DNA of 64,000 nt from Solicoccozyma terricola (Eukaryota > Basidiomycota > Tremellomycetes > Filobasidiales > Piskurozymaceae). A program made the translations under genes and the position numbers. The notes under the pieces are model-generated. The model made no database searches. It worked only from the letters and a program-made list of their open reading frames with translations, and was not told where the DNA came from. Below are positions 22,867-34,076 of this stretch, one piece after another (position 1 is the stretch's first letter; each line of letters opens with the position of its first letter). The DNA is taken from NCBI GenBank assembly GCA_001600875.1, contig BCLD01000012.1:298978-362977 (forward strand). The letters are read 5' to 3'.

Positions 22867-24652
22867 ATGCCACCCCGCAAACACCCTCGCAGGACAGACC
22901 GCGCATCTGCCAGGACCCTCCAGCCGCAAACATATGATGACCTCATGGAGGGTAAGTTGCTGGGAGGTGTCCGCTGTCGGCAGCTCAGTCTGATGGTGTC
23001 ATGGACCGCTTCAAGCCGCAGTGGAGGCTGAGGAGAAAGGAGAACGGTTTGGCTCAGGACCAAAGGTGGGAAAGTCATCGAGCGCGCGACATCCTTGACC
23101 TGATAAGGCTGCCATCACCGACAGGCTCTGAGATACTTTGAGTCGAGTCTTGACTTGTACCGCCGAGCAGATTCACTATCTTCTTCTTTCGATTCCCGGT
23201 ATAACATGTGCGTCGATCTTGTACCGTATATTTCACATCCCCTTCTTACGATTGAACACAACATTCAGAGCTCGAGTTCTATATCAAATAGGAAGCAACT
23301 TCACTATACCACCACAAGCAGCACAAGTACTTTCATCTTCCATAGATGCATACCGGTCAGCCATAGCGATGTCCAATGGCAGCGACGTCGTGCCGGACGC
23401 AAGTTTCAACCTTGCTCAAGCGCTTCTAGACCTTGCGGAAATGACGGAGATGTTCTCCGGCGATGATGGCGCGCAGATGACTTCGATGACGCTCCGTCTG
23501 GAAGCAGTACAGCTTCTTGACAGCGTGCTGAGATTTGAGCGAGAGTCTCTCAGATCTGCAGCGGACACCCAAAATCACGAGCCATCAGATAATGTGGCTC
23601 AAACACGAGATATCCCCGATGGAGAAGACACCGACCTCGTCACTGAGCATCATGCACCAACTAAGAGGTCCTGTCTGGAGGCGGCGTTACTGCTGGCTGA
23701 CGCTCAGACCGACATATGGTCTGACCAGTCAATGGCACCACCGGCGATTCAAGTCAAGGCCTTGGCAGATCTGTTCGGTGAAGCGAAATCTCTCACTGCA
23801 GATACTACTGAGCAGACAGAAGTTCTGCTGGCAGAGATCGATGGCGAGCTTGTGCTCGAGGCTCTTGAGTGGCAAGTAAACCCCAAAGTACAACAAAGCG
23901 TACAGAAACTTAGCGGCTTGTTGGAAACGCTGGAAAGATCAACAAGCCACATTTTAAGCACCCTACCTACAAAAACACAGGTGGATGTCGGTCTCAGTAG
24001 AGCAGATATACATGGACTGCTTGCGGCCCGCCTGATGGGTTCGCAGATTGACCTCAACAACGTCGCCAGCGCCTGGACACATCTCTCCCTCGCTATCGGT
24101 CTTCTCAACCCGACATTACAGCTCCCGATCTCGGCTATCGATATGCCGCTCGCCAAATCGTCAATACTGCTCGACCTCAGCTCACTATCACTGAGGCGGG
24201 CGGCATTGTCAGAGACCGGCTACGAGACAGCGTTAAAGTCCCGCCCGCAGCTATTGGCCAATGCAGAAGTGTATGCCAACAAATCGCTCGCAGCTGGGGG
24301 CTGGGGTTGGCTGTGCTCGGAAACAGTAGATGTGGGCATCGTGGGTGCGACATCGGTCACAATACCTCTGGCAGCCGGCTACATTAAGGAGGATCTTATG
24401 GAGAGAGCGCTGGCGACTCTGATACGCAGCTTGTTGATCCGCCTGCACTGCGATGAGAGCGTGACGAAGGCAACTCAGAGCAAGCTTACGATCATCAGCG
24501 CGAAAATCGCTCAGATGAAAGCTGCCCGAGGCCGCGCCCTTGATCCGACTAGACTGGCGAAATATCTTGAGGAGATTCAGCGCGACCAAGGACAGATGTG
24601 GAAGGATGAGCCTGAGCTCTGGCGATCATATATTTCGCTGCTTGTATCGTAA
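22867..24652 (+). CDS. TPR-like helical protein of unknown function
   Basis: The start ATG 22867 gives MPPRKHPRRTDRASARTL, then TYDDLMEG before the first intron. Later exons read ALRYFESSLDLYRRADSLSS and, across an intron with donor GTGCGT, RYNIARVLYQIGSNF, then one long last exon with IDAYRSAIAM and SFNLAQALLDLAEM. The spacing of Ala/Leu/Tyr residues looks like tetratricopeptide helices, with an all-helical remainder of about 450 residues that includes SAWTHLSLAIGLLNPTLQLP. No transmembrane or signal segment is visible. The stop is 24650-24652. I believe fungi carry an orthologous TPR family, but I cannot name it or assign a role. It is convergent with the permease (111 bp apart). Confidence 0.75.
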
Positions 24653-24763
24653 CACCTCGCGTAGCCCTATATTGATACCTTCCAATACAAATTTGGTGAT
24701 TTGGTGCTACAAGCGTGATCCCAGACACGTTCATTACCCCCATACAAAATCATCTCGCTTCAG

Positions 24764-27700
24764 CTACTGCTGGGAGCTCTCTCTTTGACGTTGCTCCTCA
24801 TCCCGATTTGTTCCAGCTGATGGTGTGGGAGTCGAAGATTCTTCCGTTGCTGGTGGCGAGGTAGCTGCAGATTCTGTTCTCACGATCGGCCCCATAGAAT
24901 TATCTTCACCGAAAGCTTTGCTAGTGTCCAAGTTGTCTCTGTTGTGTTTTGTTGTCGAGCGATTCGTCGACCGCAATGTGGACTGCAGGTCAATCTCAGC
25001 TCCAGCTTCCCATCGAGTAAGGGCTCGGACCGGGCCGGAATAATTCTGCAGCGAACAGGCATGTCAATGCGACGAGCGCGGTGTGGCCGGCGGAGGCAAG
25101 ACCTACCTTTTCACCGTACCATTTCCAGGTTATCAAGCAGAGCACAAGCGTTCCTACAACTACAAGTGGTGCCCATGAGACTGTGTCTGAGTATGGGCAG
25201 CTTCATCAGCACATGTAGGTCATCATGAAATAGAGTTATTTCTCACGGATCGTAACCGGAACGTTGATGGGGAATGCCATCATAATCATGACAAGCACGC
25301 CGAAAAAGACACTAGCCACACCGATGGGTTTGCTACGTAACCAGGCACGGACGAAGTTAGTGCCGAGATGCTGAAATATGCTGTTCTGGACGCACCTCCA
25401 CCGCCTTAGAGACCAGCTGGTCCTCCCTTCGGTTTGCAGGTCGATTCTGGATAGGAGATACAGGAAGATGGGGACGGTCTAAGACGACATGGAGGGGTTA
25501 AGCGTGTATCCTTCGTAGACAGCGGATGCACGACTCACGTAAGAAAGCAGGCACAATGTGCCCCCGCCTAGACTGAAGACTGTGCTGTACATGACGGGAG
25601 ATTTCCAGAGTGCAAAAGCAAGAGGCACCGTCAAGAGGGATACCAGCCAGGTCGCATGGAGGGGCATTCGTTGTCGACTGGTTTGCTTGAGGAAATCGGA
25701 GTAGGGCAGCGCTTGATCTCTCGCGATAGCGAAAACGAAACGAGATGATGCTTGCAATTGTGCCACAGCTTGCAAGACAAAGGCGACTATCACCAAAGAG
25801 GAGATGCCAATAGCACCGCTGCGTCCAATACTATGTTGTAGGATGGCTCCCTGCAAATTGAGCGACCTTGGTAAATGACAGGAATTCCGTGGCGGAGTGA
25901 TATCAACGCACCACTGGGAAACGTTCTTTTTCAACAGCATCCAACGTCTTGACATCTATGGCCGCCAGCAGAATTAAGATTCCCTGGGATGATGCAAGAG
26001 GCTGTATTAGTATGACGCGATTCTCCACAGGTGTGCAGGCACTCACAATATAGCCGAGCACGTAGGTCTGAAAGGTGATGAAATTGGTCAGCGTTCCAGC
26101 CCGACTTGAGCAAGTATGCATCCACAGCTTACAGCAACTACAGCAGCCAGCATTGCTAACGGCACGTTTCGGGAAGGGTTTCTCGTCTCCTCCGAGATAC
26201 TACGACATGGACATGCGGGGTCAGCTGTGGCCGAGTTACAGACGTTGTCAAAACTCACTGGGCAGCAGCATCGACGCCAGTAGCGACCGTTGTCAATACC
26301 CAGCCAAGCATGTACACTAGAGCTTTAGATGAGTAACCAGTGCCATTCGAGTATGGGGCCGAGAGGGTGTTTGAAGCTCCGTACCTGGGGGATACCTCTG
26401 CGAATCAGCATATGTCGCCGGAGATTAGCGTAGATAAGACGTACCGGTGAGCTGAAGTTGCTAGCAGTGATATGCACAAGATAAGCCAGACGGACGTCAG
26501 GTAGATGGCTGCGAAGCGGATGATTGTCAGGATGACGTTGCAAGTATTCAGCCTTAAGATGACTGACCTCCCCCTGTCCAGAACTTTGGATTTCTGCCCC
26601 AAGTAGATGACCCGATCCACACGAAAATGAGAACGAAGCCCTGATTGAGCGATGTGTGGTCAGTATCTCATCTGAAGGAAGAAGGGTAAGCAGGACTGCT
26701 CTCACAAGATAAGCCAGTAGGTGATGCCAACTCTCCGACCTGTAATCGTTAATCCCTAATTGCAGTGTGTTTATTAAGAGTTCCGATATTTGATCAGTAA
26801 CAATGCTCATCTGGAAGGAAGTGAACCTTCGTCAGTTTTCGCATCAGAGGTTTGGACATGACCGATTACGAACGACTGATATGTGGAACCCCATCGTTAT
26901 CCCATTCACCGCCCACCCCCAATACCTTTCTCCTCTCACGCCACCTCGAGCACACTTCCAAGCCCACGACGACATGGCTCCAGCGACGGGAAAGGCTGAT
27001 GCTAGCTCGCCCATAGAAAGTGTAATGGTAATCATGACCAACGCAGAGACTGGCCACATTGTGAGAATCATGCTGTAAGGTATCATAAGGCACGGTCAGC
27101 ATCGTCGCCGGCAGCGGTATGCCGTGACTTGTAAATTACTCACCGAGGCCCGCCGTAGGTAAATGTCCCTAAAATCCCTAGAAGGGTGCCTTGAAGGAAC
27201 TATGGTAGCCGCAGAAAGCACTGCATCAGCAAAAATACGGTATATGCACACACTTCCTCCCTATAATGCAGCTTACCCCTATATTGCAAAATGCCACGGA
27301 AAAACAAGCCCAGAAACCATAATCCCTTCCCAAGACCTCTGAATAACCCAACTGCTCCAGTCGTTTCCGATCCCGTTCTTTCTGAATATCTTCCGCTGAC
27401 ATTGGTCGACCACCAGTGGTGTGCATCGATTGTGACATTGAATGGCTTCGCGATGGAGCTTCCATATTTTCGGTAAATTCCTCCCCACTTGCCGTTCGCG
27501 AATGACCTCTTAGACCCAGCCATGATAGGTACTTGTTCCGTGTGGTGCTTGACATCACTCGAGGAGCCAGCCCAATCAAGGAAGGTGAAGGGGTCGAGCT
27601 TCTCCGGTGACGCCTGAATCCTAGCAAAGCGATTCTTGAAGCCTGAGTCGAAGTCGATGACGCCAACATGTTGACGCTGGACATTCCAGTTGAGTCCAGA

Positions 27701-28275
27701 CCAGTCGTGCTAGCGGTATCCCCCCCTCCAATCCCGGACCCACTCGGAAACATCTTCAACGAGTTTGGAGACATTGCAGGGAAAGATGATGACGTAGCGG
27801 AGTTATGACGGATGAGAGGTGGTGGTGGTACGGGAAGATGTGATCGCGGGAGTGTCGCGAGGTCATCTACCTCATCAGATGAAGGGGAATGGAAGGTGGG
27901 AACCGGTAGACGCCTGTTGCTATTCGCCATGGTGGAAGTTGCTCCTTCAGATGTAGATGCAAGACCGGTGATGTCGTCATGCTCGAGACCAGTCTCATTC
28001 CAGGACACTGAAGTATCGAGGGGACCACTCTGAGAATGATTAGGTATCATCGTATTGGCTGGTGTAGGAGCGAACATGAAGCTGTGGATGGAGGAGGAGG
28101 TTGAAGATTCCGATCCGGATTCGGAGCTGGTGTCGCCATCAAGATCCATGTTGGAGGTTGTGGCGTCGATTCCAGCATGTAGTCCTGAAGCTTGGTCGGC
28201 TGCGGGTAGTTGGGGTCGATGTCGACCGGACGACTGATCTGGACGAACGGTGTCGTCTCCATCGCCGTCTGCCAT
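24764..28275 (-). CDS. Amino-acid/GABA-type permease (APC family) with long Ser-rich N-terminus
   Basis: This is a membrane transporter of the amino acid-polyamine-organocation superfamily. The ATG at 28273-28275 (MADGDGDDTVRPDQSSG) opens about 300 residues of Ser/Thr/Pro/Asp-rich, probably disordered cytosolic sequence. Then comes KRLEQLGYSEVLGRDYGFWA, the typical entry into TM1 of this family ('LGY...L.R.F..W..F...F'). Later exons give SMILTMWPVSALVMITITLS and GELASAFPVAGAMSSWAWKC (the 'E..S..P.AGG.Y.W' block). QLQASSRFVFAIARDQALPY, the usual TM8 region, and hydrophobic helices follow, for example PLVVVGTLVLCLITWKWYG. A polar Thr/Ser/Glu-rich tail ends at 24764-24766. Substrate is not deducible. 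At least ten introns. The long N-terminal extension is unusual against typical permeases (under 100 residues). Confidence 0.82.
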
Positions 28276-29468
28276 GTCACGTACGCGATAGCTCTATGAT
28301 GCCAAACTAGGCGATGACGTTGGCTCTGTGCCTCGATGTTGAGACTGCGATGTAGTCATCAGATGTTGTAGTCGTATGGATGGGACATGGATGGGATAGG
28401 ATAGGATGGGATAGGATGCGATGGGATGGAATGGGATGGGATGGGATGGGATGGGATGAGATATCAGTCCGACGACTGACTCGAGAGTTGCCTCGCCCGG
28501 GATCAAAATTCGCCCTTCCAGCAGCTGATAACCGACCCGAAAGAGCAGTTCGCAGCGACAGTCAGTCAGCGCAGCTCAGCTGCCTACAGATACCACTGGC
28601 GATAAGTACATCGTCAACTAGGGCGTCCCAAGGAGCAGCATGTCCCTCTTCACCTTTGGTCGGGGCAAGCAAGCCTCAATTTTCATCCCCTTCGCTTCAG
28701 GCAGCTTAACATAGCAGGCAGCATTCTCAACGTGAGCGCGGGTCATTCGCATACGTAGCTACTATTCTCAAGTAAAGGAAGAAGGGAGGAGGGCTGTAAA
28801 ATCGCACTTTGACTGCTCGTTGTGCAAACGGCAACGACCCAAATCAAGGGAAGGGTCTTTCAAGTTAGCCAGGTCCAATGATTGCACAGGTGTTCGGACT
28901 TGTCTTTGTGTTGGGTAGATCAAGTCTTGCCGGAGTCAATCTGCCTACTGCACTCTTGGATCAGCAGCTGCAACTGGTGGAGCAATCTGCTGCAGCTACA
29001 ACTGGAGCAGTCTATATCTGCTCATCGAGTGCAAGCACTCCCTCCTTGTATTGGACACATCTCCTGCATGCTACACAGTTGCCACTTCCACCAACATCAA
29101 ACCTGTTCGCCCTGTCCAAAGAGCAGGTCGAGCGTGATTTGGGTACCAGAACCTCCAGATTCAACGGACGGACAGGACAGTGTCTGGTATGTGTGTGTGT
29201 GGGGGCATGAGTTGTGCGGAGACATGTATGGTCTGCTGCAGCGACATGCGCACCCACCGACCCAGTGGGCCCACCTACCTTCCTCGCCACCCACCCACCC
29301 AACCCTCTTTCCCAAAACTGTGTCACGTGCCGGAATGTCCGCCGATCGTTCCAAACTGGCGATCTGGATGGATGGTCATTCGGTTCGTGAGCTCAGCACA
29401 ACGTTCAACTCCTCCCACTCCGTCTACACAACCTCGTCCCCGTCGTAGTCGTCGTCAGCACACTCGTG
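28276..29468. promoter_or_regulatory. Divergent intergenic region, permease / ADCK1-like gene
   Basis: This 1.2-kb region between two divergent start codons is the longest spacer in the window. It contains a pentanucleotide microsatellite (28389-28460) close to the permease start. A 110-codon open frame (ATG 28878) ends in a run translated from GT repeats and shows no family resemblance. I read the region as promoters and 5' UTRs, and see no tRNA or other RNA gene. Confidence 0.5.
28389..28460. repeat. Pentanucleotide microsatellite (GGGAT)n
   Basis: About 14 units of GGGAT/ATGGG, partly degenerate (GGATA variants to the left, perfect ATGGG to the right), lie about 115-185 bp upstream of the permease start codon. 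Such tracts are length-variable. Confidence 0.85.
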
Positions 29469-32400
29469 ATGCCGATACGGCCGGCTTTCCTGCCCGGCAT
29501 GGCGTTCTGTCGTGGTCCTAGGGGACGCAGCAATGTCCTGGCATCCTCCTCCCCCCTTCACAAAGCGTACACCACAACACCACCCACACTCGGCATACTT
29601 CCTACACGCCAACTCAACCTATGGCAACAACGTGAACTCAAGAAACTCTCCTCCTTATCCAGATCCCTTTCCCGACACCTTTCAAGCGTACCATCATATC
29701 CCACAACGACCCTACCCAAATCAACTCAAGCAGCAAGTGAGCTGATTGACATCTTGGCCAAATCCGCTAAACGAGAACGTCGACGTCTCCTTAGACTTCG
29801 CAGACTTCCACTCTTTGCAAAAATCCTCACTGGGATTACCGCATTCTTCCTTGTTTCATTAATATGCTACGAAACTTTCCCACCATCACGGCATTTTCTA
29901 CTCGCTCTCGTCCGATGCTCACGTCTCATGAAAGCTGTCGTGCTAGACATTGCAGACTACAAATGGACCTTTGCAAAGAAATACGATCCGAGCTTAACGG
30001 AGGAGGAATTGAAGGAAGCGAGACGACAGGCAAGACATGCATGTCACGCGAGGAGCAGTATGAGAATGTTGGAAGCTTTGAGAACGAATGCTGGAATTTA
30101 CGTGGTGAGTGGAGGAGGGAATAACGGCTTGGATAGTTCCAGGATAATTCCCGCTGACTCTTTTGTTCTTGTTCTTTATATCTGCTAGAAAATCGGGCAA
30201 CATGTGGCATCTATGCAAGTACTACCGAAGGAGTGAGTGATTTGTCCGAAGCCCCCCTGCAATTCACCGCACTGCACATAGCTGACACCTTTCCTTCCCT
30301 TCCGGCAAAATTAGATGGACGTCGACTATGAGACCGCTTCAGGATCAATGCTTCCCTACACCGCTGCCGGAGATAGATGACATGTTACGTCGAGACTTGA
30401 ACATGACGTAGGCCAAATAGTCAGGTTGGCGTATCATTTGCTTCGCGTTGCTGACACGCTATGAACGCAGTCTCGAAGAATTATTTTTGGAATTTGACCC
30501 TCGCCCTATTGGAGTGGCATCAGTACGTCTGTTCTTAACCTTCGGATGACTTTCAAAAGCCCTGGCTGATGTTATCCCGCACACAGCTGGCACAAGTCCA
30601 TCGAGCTATCGATCGACGTTCAGGTCGTCCGGTTGCCGTCAAGCTGCAACACCCACATTTGGAAGAGTTCGCCAAGATCGAGTGAGAGATATTTCACCTC
30701 CGGCTCATCACAGCTGCAATAATCTTCCTAACATCAATGCACTACCAACTAGCCTGGCAACGGTCAACTTTGCAATGAAGGTGGTAAAGGTTATCTTCCC
30801 TGACTTGTGAGCCCTCTGAAAATGGCAGGACGTGAAAGCGGAGATTTACTTCTGACTCTCACAGCGAGTTTTCATGGCTCGGCGAGGAGATGCAAACGTA
30901 AGTCCAAATGTCGAATTCGGTCTGATCCATGATTTGCGATCCATGATTTGCTGCTGATGTGAGAACGCTTTGCCAACCAGTATGTTGCCACTGGAAATGG
31001 TTAGTCGAATTCGAAAAGGCGTCCATTGAACTGGACTTCACAAGCAACATCTTTTGCAGGATTTTGCGCATGAGGCTTACAACGCCGACCGTGTCCGTGG
31101 CGAGTTCCTCCACCTAAAGGGCAAAACGTCGCTTTACATTCCGGAGATCTTATGGGCTGAGCGACGTTGCATGGTCATGGAATGTGAGTCAAGACGGTGC
31201 AATAGAGAGAGAGTTGTCATGATCCTGATAATTCAATATCTCTCAGACATTGACGGAGCAAGGGTGGATGACCTAGTCTACCTCAAGGACCACCATATCG
31301 ATAGAAATACCGTTTCTCAGGAGCTGTCGAGGATTTTTGCCCAGATGGTATATCTGAATGGATGTGAGTATATGACACTGTCTCAGAGCTTGCTCGGCGG
31401 GCGCCTGAGAACCTTTCTTGCAACGTGACAGACTTCCACGCAGACCCTCACCAAGTAGGCAAAGTTCCCACATCGCTTCATATGACTTGCTGACATAGCA
31501 TCATCACTCCCAGGGCAATATTCTGATACGTCCAAAGCCGAAAGGCTCATCTAGCCCTTTCAATTACGAAGTGGTACTCCTGGATTGGGGACAGTGAGTT
31601 ATACGATCCTTTAGAACGATATGAATGCAAATTACTAAGGCCACTGGCTTTCAGGTGTTTCGACGTCCCGCACGACCTCCGAGTCAATTATGCAAAGCTG
31701 TGGATGTCACTCCTCGCCCGAAGCTCACCGGAGGTAATCGCTAAGAGGAAACACTACGCGAAGCTGGTTGGAAATATTGAAGACGAAATGGTGCGTTCCA
31801 TCGGACCGATTTCCTGAGGGCTTCATTCACGCTTCATTCAGATCAGTCAATAACGCTCCTCATGACAGTACCCAATTCTTGAAACGGCTATTACCGGCCG
31901 GATGGGTCTAGCTTCCAACGACAAGAAGTCAGGAGAAAAGCAAGACTCGAGGAAAGGCAGTCTCCTTGAGCTCCAGTCAAGTGAGGCGTTGTTTATAAAT
32001 CTTCCAACTTGACGCTGATGTTGTTCCACGTCACCAGTGAACGACTCGGAGATGGACATTTTACGCAATGCCATGGTCGAACAAGAGGGCCTCATTGCTT
32101 TGGTATTCAGCTTGCTACGTAATGCTCCCAGGTGAGCACTCTCACTCGACACTTTGACCAAGGGATTCGCTGGCTCATACAGATGGGCTCTGCATTCTCA
32201 GACGCCTGGTTATGATTTTGAAGCTAAACGATCTGACAAGGCAGGTGCTGGGAACATTGCATTTCGCCGCAGGGGTACTGACCTACCAACTTTCTTGCCA
32301 CAGGAGTCTCGATGTATCTCTTGCTACGACGCACGGCCAGGTCAGTTCCCCCGGCTCTTCGCACTAGTGAATTGGCAAACTGATCTGGTTAATTCACCGC

Positions 32401-32750
32401 AGTCCCGTATATTTGTCATCGTTGCTCGAGCATGTTCCTACGCCGTATGGCAAGATGACAAGATTCAGCTCAACGACCGTCTGAAAAGGGAAGGCTTGTC
32501 CTGGAGCGTTGTTTCTGCATTCGTGCGAGGGTGGTTGTCATTCCACTACTACTTTACGTGAGTTTGGCGTCCCTCTGTCGCGGGCTCTACTGACAAATTC
32601 GTAACTGCGCGGGCACACAGGGGTCTCCGACTCATCGAATTCGGCATGGACACGCGAGCCCGACTGGTAAAAGTCGGGTTGTGGGTCGATGGGCTAAGAC
32701 ATGGTGGTTGGCAAGCTGCCTTCAGAGCCGCTGCTGGTCTGCAAGTGTGA
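29469..32750 (+). CDS. CQD2: UbiB/ADCK1-type atypical kinase-like protein (Cqd2/Mcp2-like), mitochondrial
   Basis: This belongs to the ABC1/ADCK family of atypical kinases; the ADCK1/Mcp2 branch acts in mitochondrial lipid and coenzyme Q distribution. The ATG at 29469 (MPIRPAFLPGMAFCRGPRG) opens a basic leader. A hydrophobic segment LFAKILTGITAFFLVSLICY follows, likely a membrane anchor. Family motifs follow in order: KIGQHVASMQVLPKEW (the KxGQ motif), VASLAQVHRAI (Ala-rich loop), VAVKLQHP (ATP lysine), CMVMEYIDGARVDDL, YFHADPHQGNILI (catalytic HxDxHxGN) and LLDWGQCFDV (DWG in place of DFG). The C-terminal part (LVMILKLNDLTR, then AFRAAAGLQV) ends at TGA 32748-32750. 'KLGQH..ALDYLLP' in ADCK1 favours this branch over COQ8. 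More than ten introns are present. Confidence 0.85.
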
Positions 32751-33190
32751 CATCGGGTAATCTGGTCACCTGGCACGCCTTTCCCGCTATTCTATTCATA
32801 TTAGTCCAATTGTCATGGAACCCGCGTTCTCTGCAGCCCGAGCTCGGCCCTGTGTGCTTCCGCCGGGAATCATCGGCTATTCCGAGACATTTCGATCCCC
32901 AGATCCCGCACTGACGGATCGGCAAAAAGTCCGACCGTGAAACATCTTCCGTCCCGAGCGAATTTGACACTGGAGGGTACGTACGTACCATCTTCTCACG
33001 CCTTCCCGTACGGCAGACGGGAAAGTACCCCAGCTGGAGCCCTTCCTCGACACCTCCACCTGAGAAATAGATATAAACCCAGCTTGCTGTTGGTTTCCTT
33101 GACAGGCCCTTCCTTGCCCTTGCTGAAACCTCTTCCATGTCCAGCCTTGGACTAACAACGAACCACTAGGCCAGGAACCAGGACTCAATA
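32751..33190. other. Intergenic region between ADCK1-like gene and small membrane protein
   Basis: This is 440 bp between two genes on the plus strand. No repeat or gene is seen; it should hold the 3' UTR of the first gene and the promoter of the second. Open frames on the minus strand here lack any recognisable pattern. Confidence 0.45.
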
Positions 33191-33615
33191 ATGCCTGCAC
33201 ATTTGGACCGGGTTCTCGAAACTTTGGTGAGTCTGTGCCTTCATATATGCTGGTCATTCGAGGGGCATTGATCGTCGCCTGTGTCTGCCGTTCAGGTGCG
33301 CGACCAAGCACTTCTTGTCATTGCCTGCTTCATTCTAGTCCATTATATGTACGTGGACCTTGGCATCATGTCAGCAACCAGCTGACAGTGCATATCAGTT
33401 ACAGCACCTATCATCATGCTACTAAAAGTGCGGAAGGTTCCGGGCCCGAGACTCGCTCTGTCCTTCCGATACATGTACGGCCGACCGTCACGCCACCAAA
33501 AATACGCAACTCAAAGCCGACCAAGAGATGGCAGACAGGAGCATTAAGGAGAGGTTTAGGACTTTCCCTTTTGAGACCTGTGCCGGAAGGCTCAGAAGAA
33601 GCTCAGGAGGCATAA
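33191..33615 (+). CDS. Small single-pass membrane protein, unknown function
   Basis: This is a three-exon model of about 101 residues. Exon 1 (33191-33226) reads MPAHLDRVLETL, with a GTGAGT donor. Exon 2 reads VRDQALLVIACFILVHYI, with donor GTACGT in phase 2. Exon 3 starts YSTYHHATKSAEGSGPE and ends PEGSEEAQEA at TAA 33613-33615. Residues 17-29 or so are hydrophobic enough for one membrane helix, and the following part is basic and polar. Clean canonical splice sites that restore one frame support a real gene. I do not recognise a family. Confidence 0.55.
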
Positions 33616-34076
33616 TGGACATTATTCACTCAGTTTTATCCATACTGTAAACCTTCTCAGTCTTGCATTTCATTAACATTTCTTCAGGGCTCTTTCCATG
33701 GGTTCGAAGTCAATGCATGGCAGGAAAGGACGGCGCGTGACAGATAAAATATCAAGGGTTCATCCTGTACGCAGGTCCCTATGCTAGGCAGTTCAAGGTT
33801 GACATGAAGAAAGAATAATACCTGTAGAAGACCAAGCAAGTATGATGACCGGAAGCGAATTGGGGGGAAAGGTGAACGGCGTCAAGAGCGTGGTAGTGTT
33901 GTGTGTAGGCATGAGTTCGAAGAACCGATCGTGGCCAGTCGAAATATGGCTCGGCGTGAGACTTGGGTGAGAGTGGGTGGGGCCAGAAAGAAAGGAAAGT
34001 TTTGGATGGTCTGTGCACCGCCAGGGTCAGGACAGATGCAGAAACCACCGCTGCTCAATCACTCACCTTCAATCTA
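33616..34076. other. Convergent intergenic region (3' UTRs)
   Basis: This is 461 bp between converging stop codons. I see no gene or repeat. It most likely holds the 3' UTRs and poly(A) sites of the flanking genes. Confidence 0.45.

Noticed and set aside
28878..29210. A 110-codon ATG frame with a hydrophobic N-terminus, possibly secreted
   Set aside because: Its end is translated GT-repeat sequence, it lies in a leader region, and it resembles no family.
32877..33311. A 144-codon minus-strand frame between the ADCK1-like gene and the small membrane protein
   Set aside because: It has biased composition and no motif, and it overlaps the first exons of the better supported plus-strand gene.
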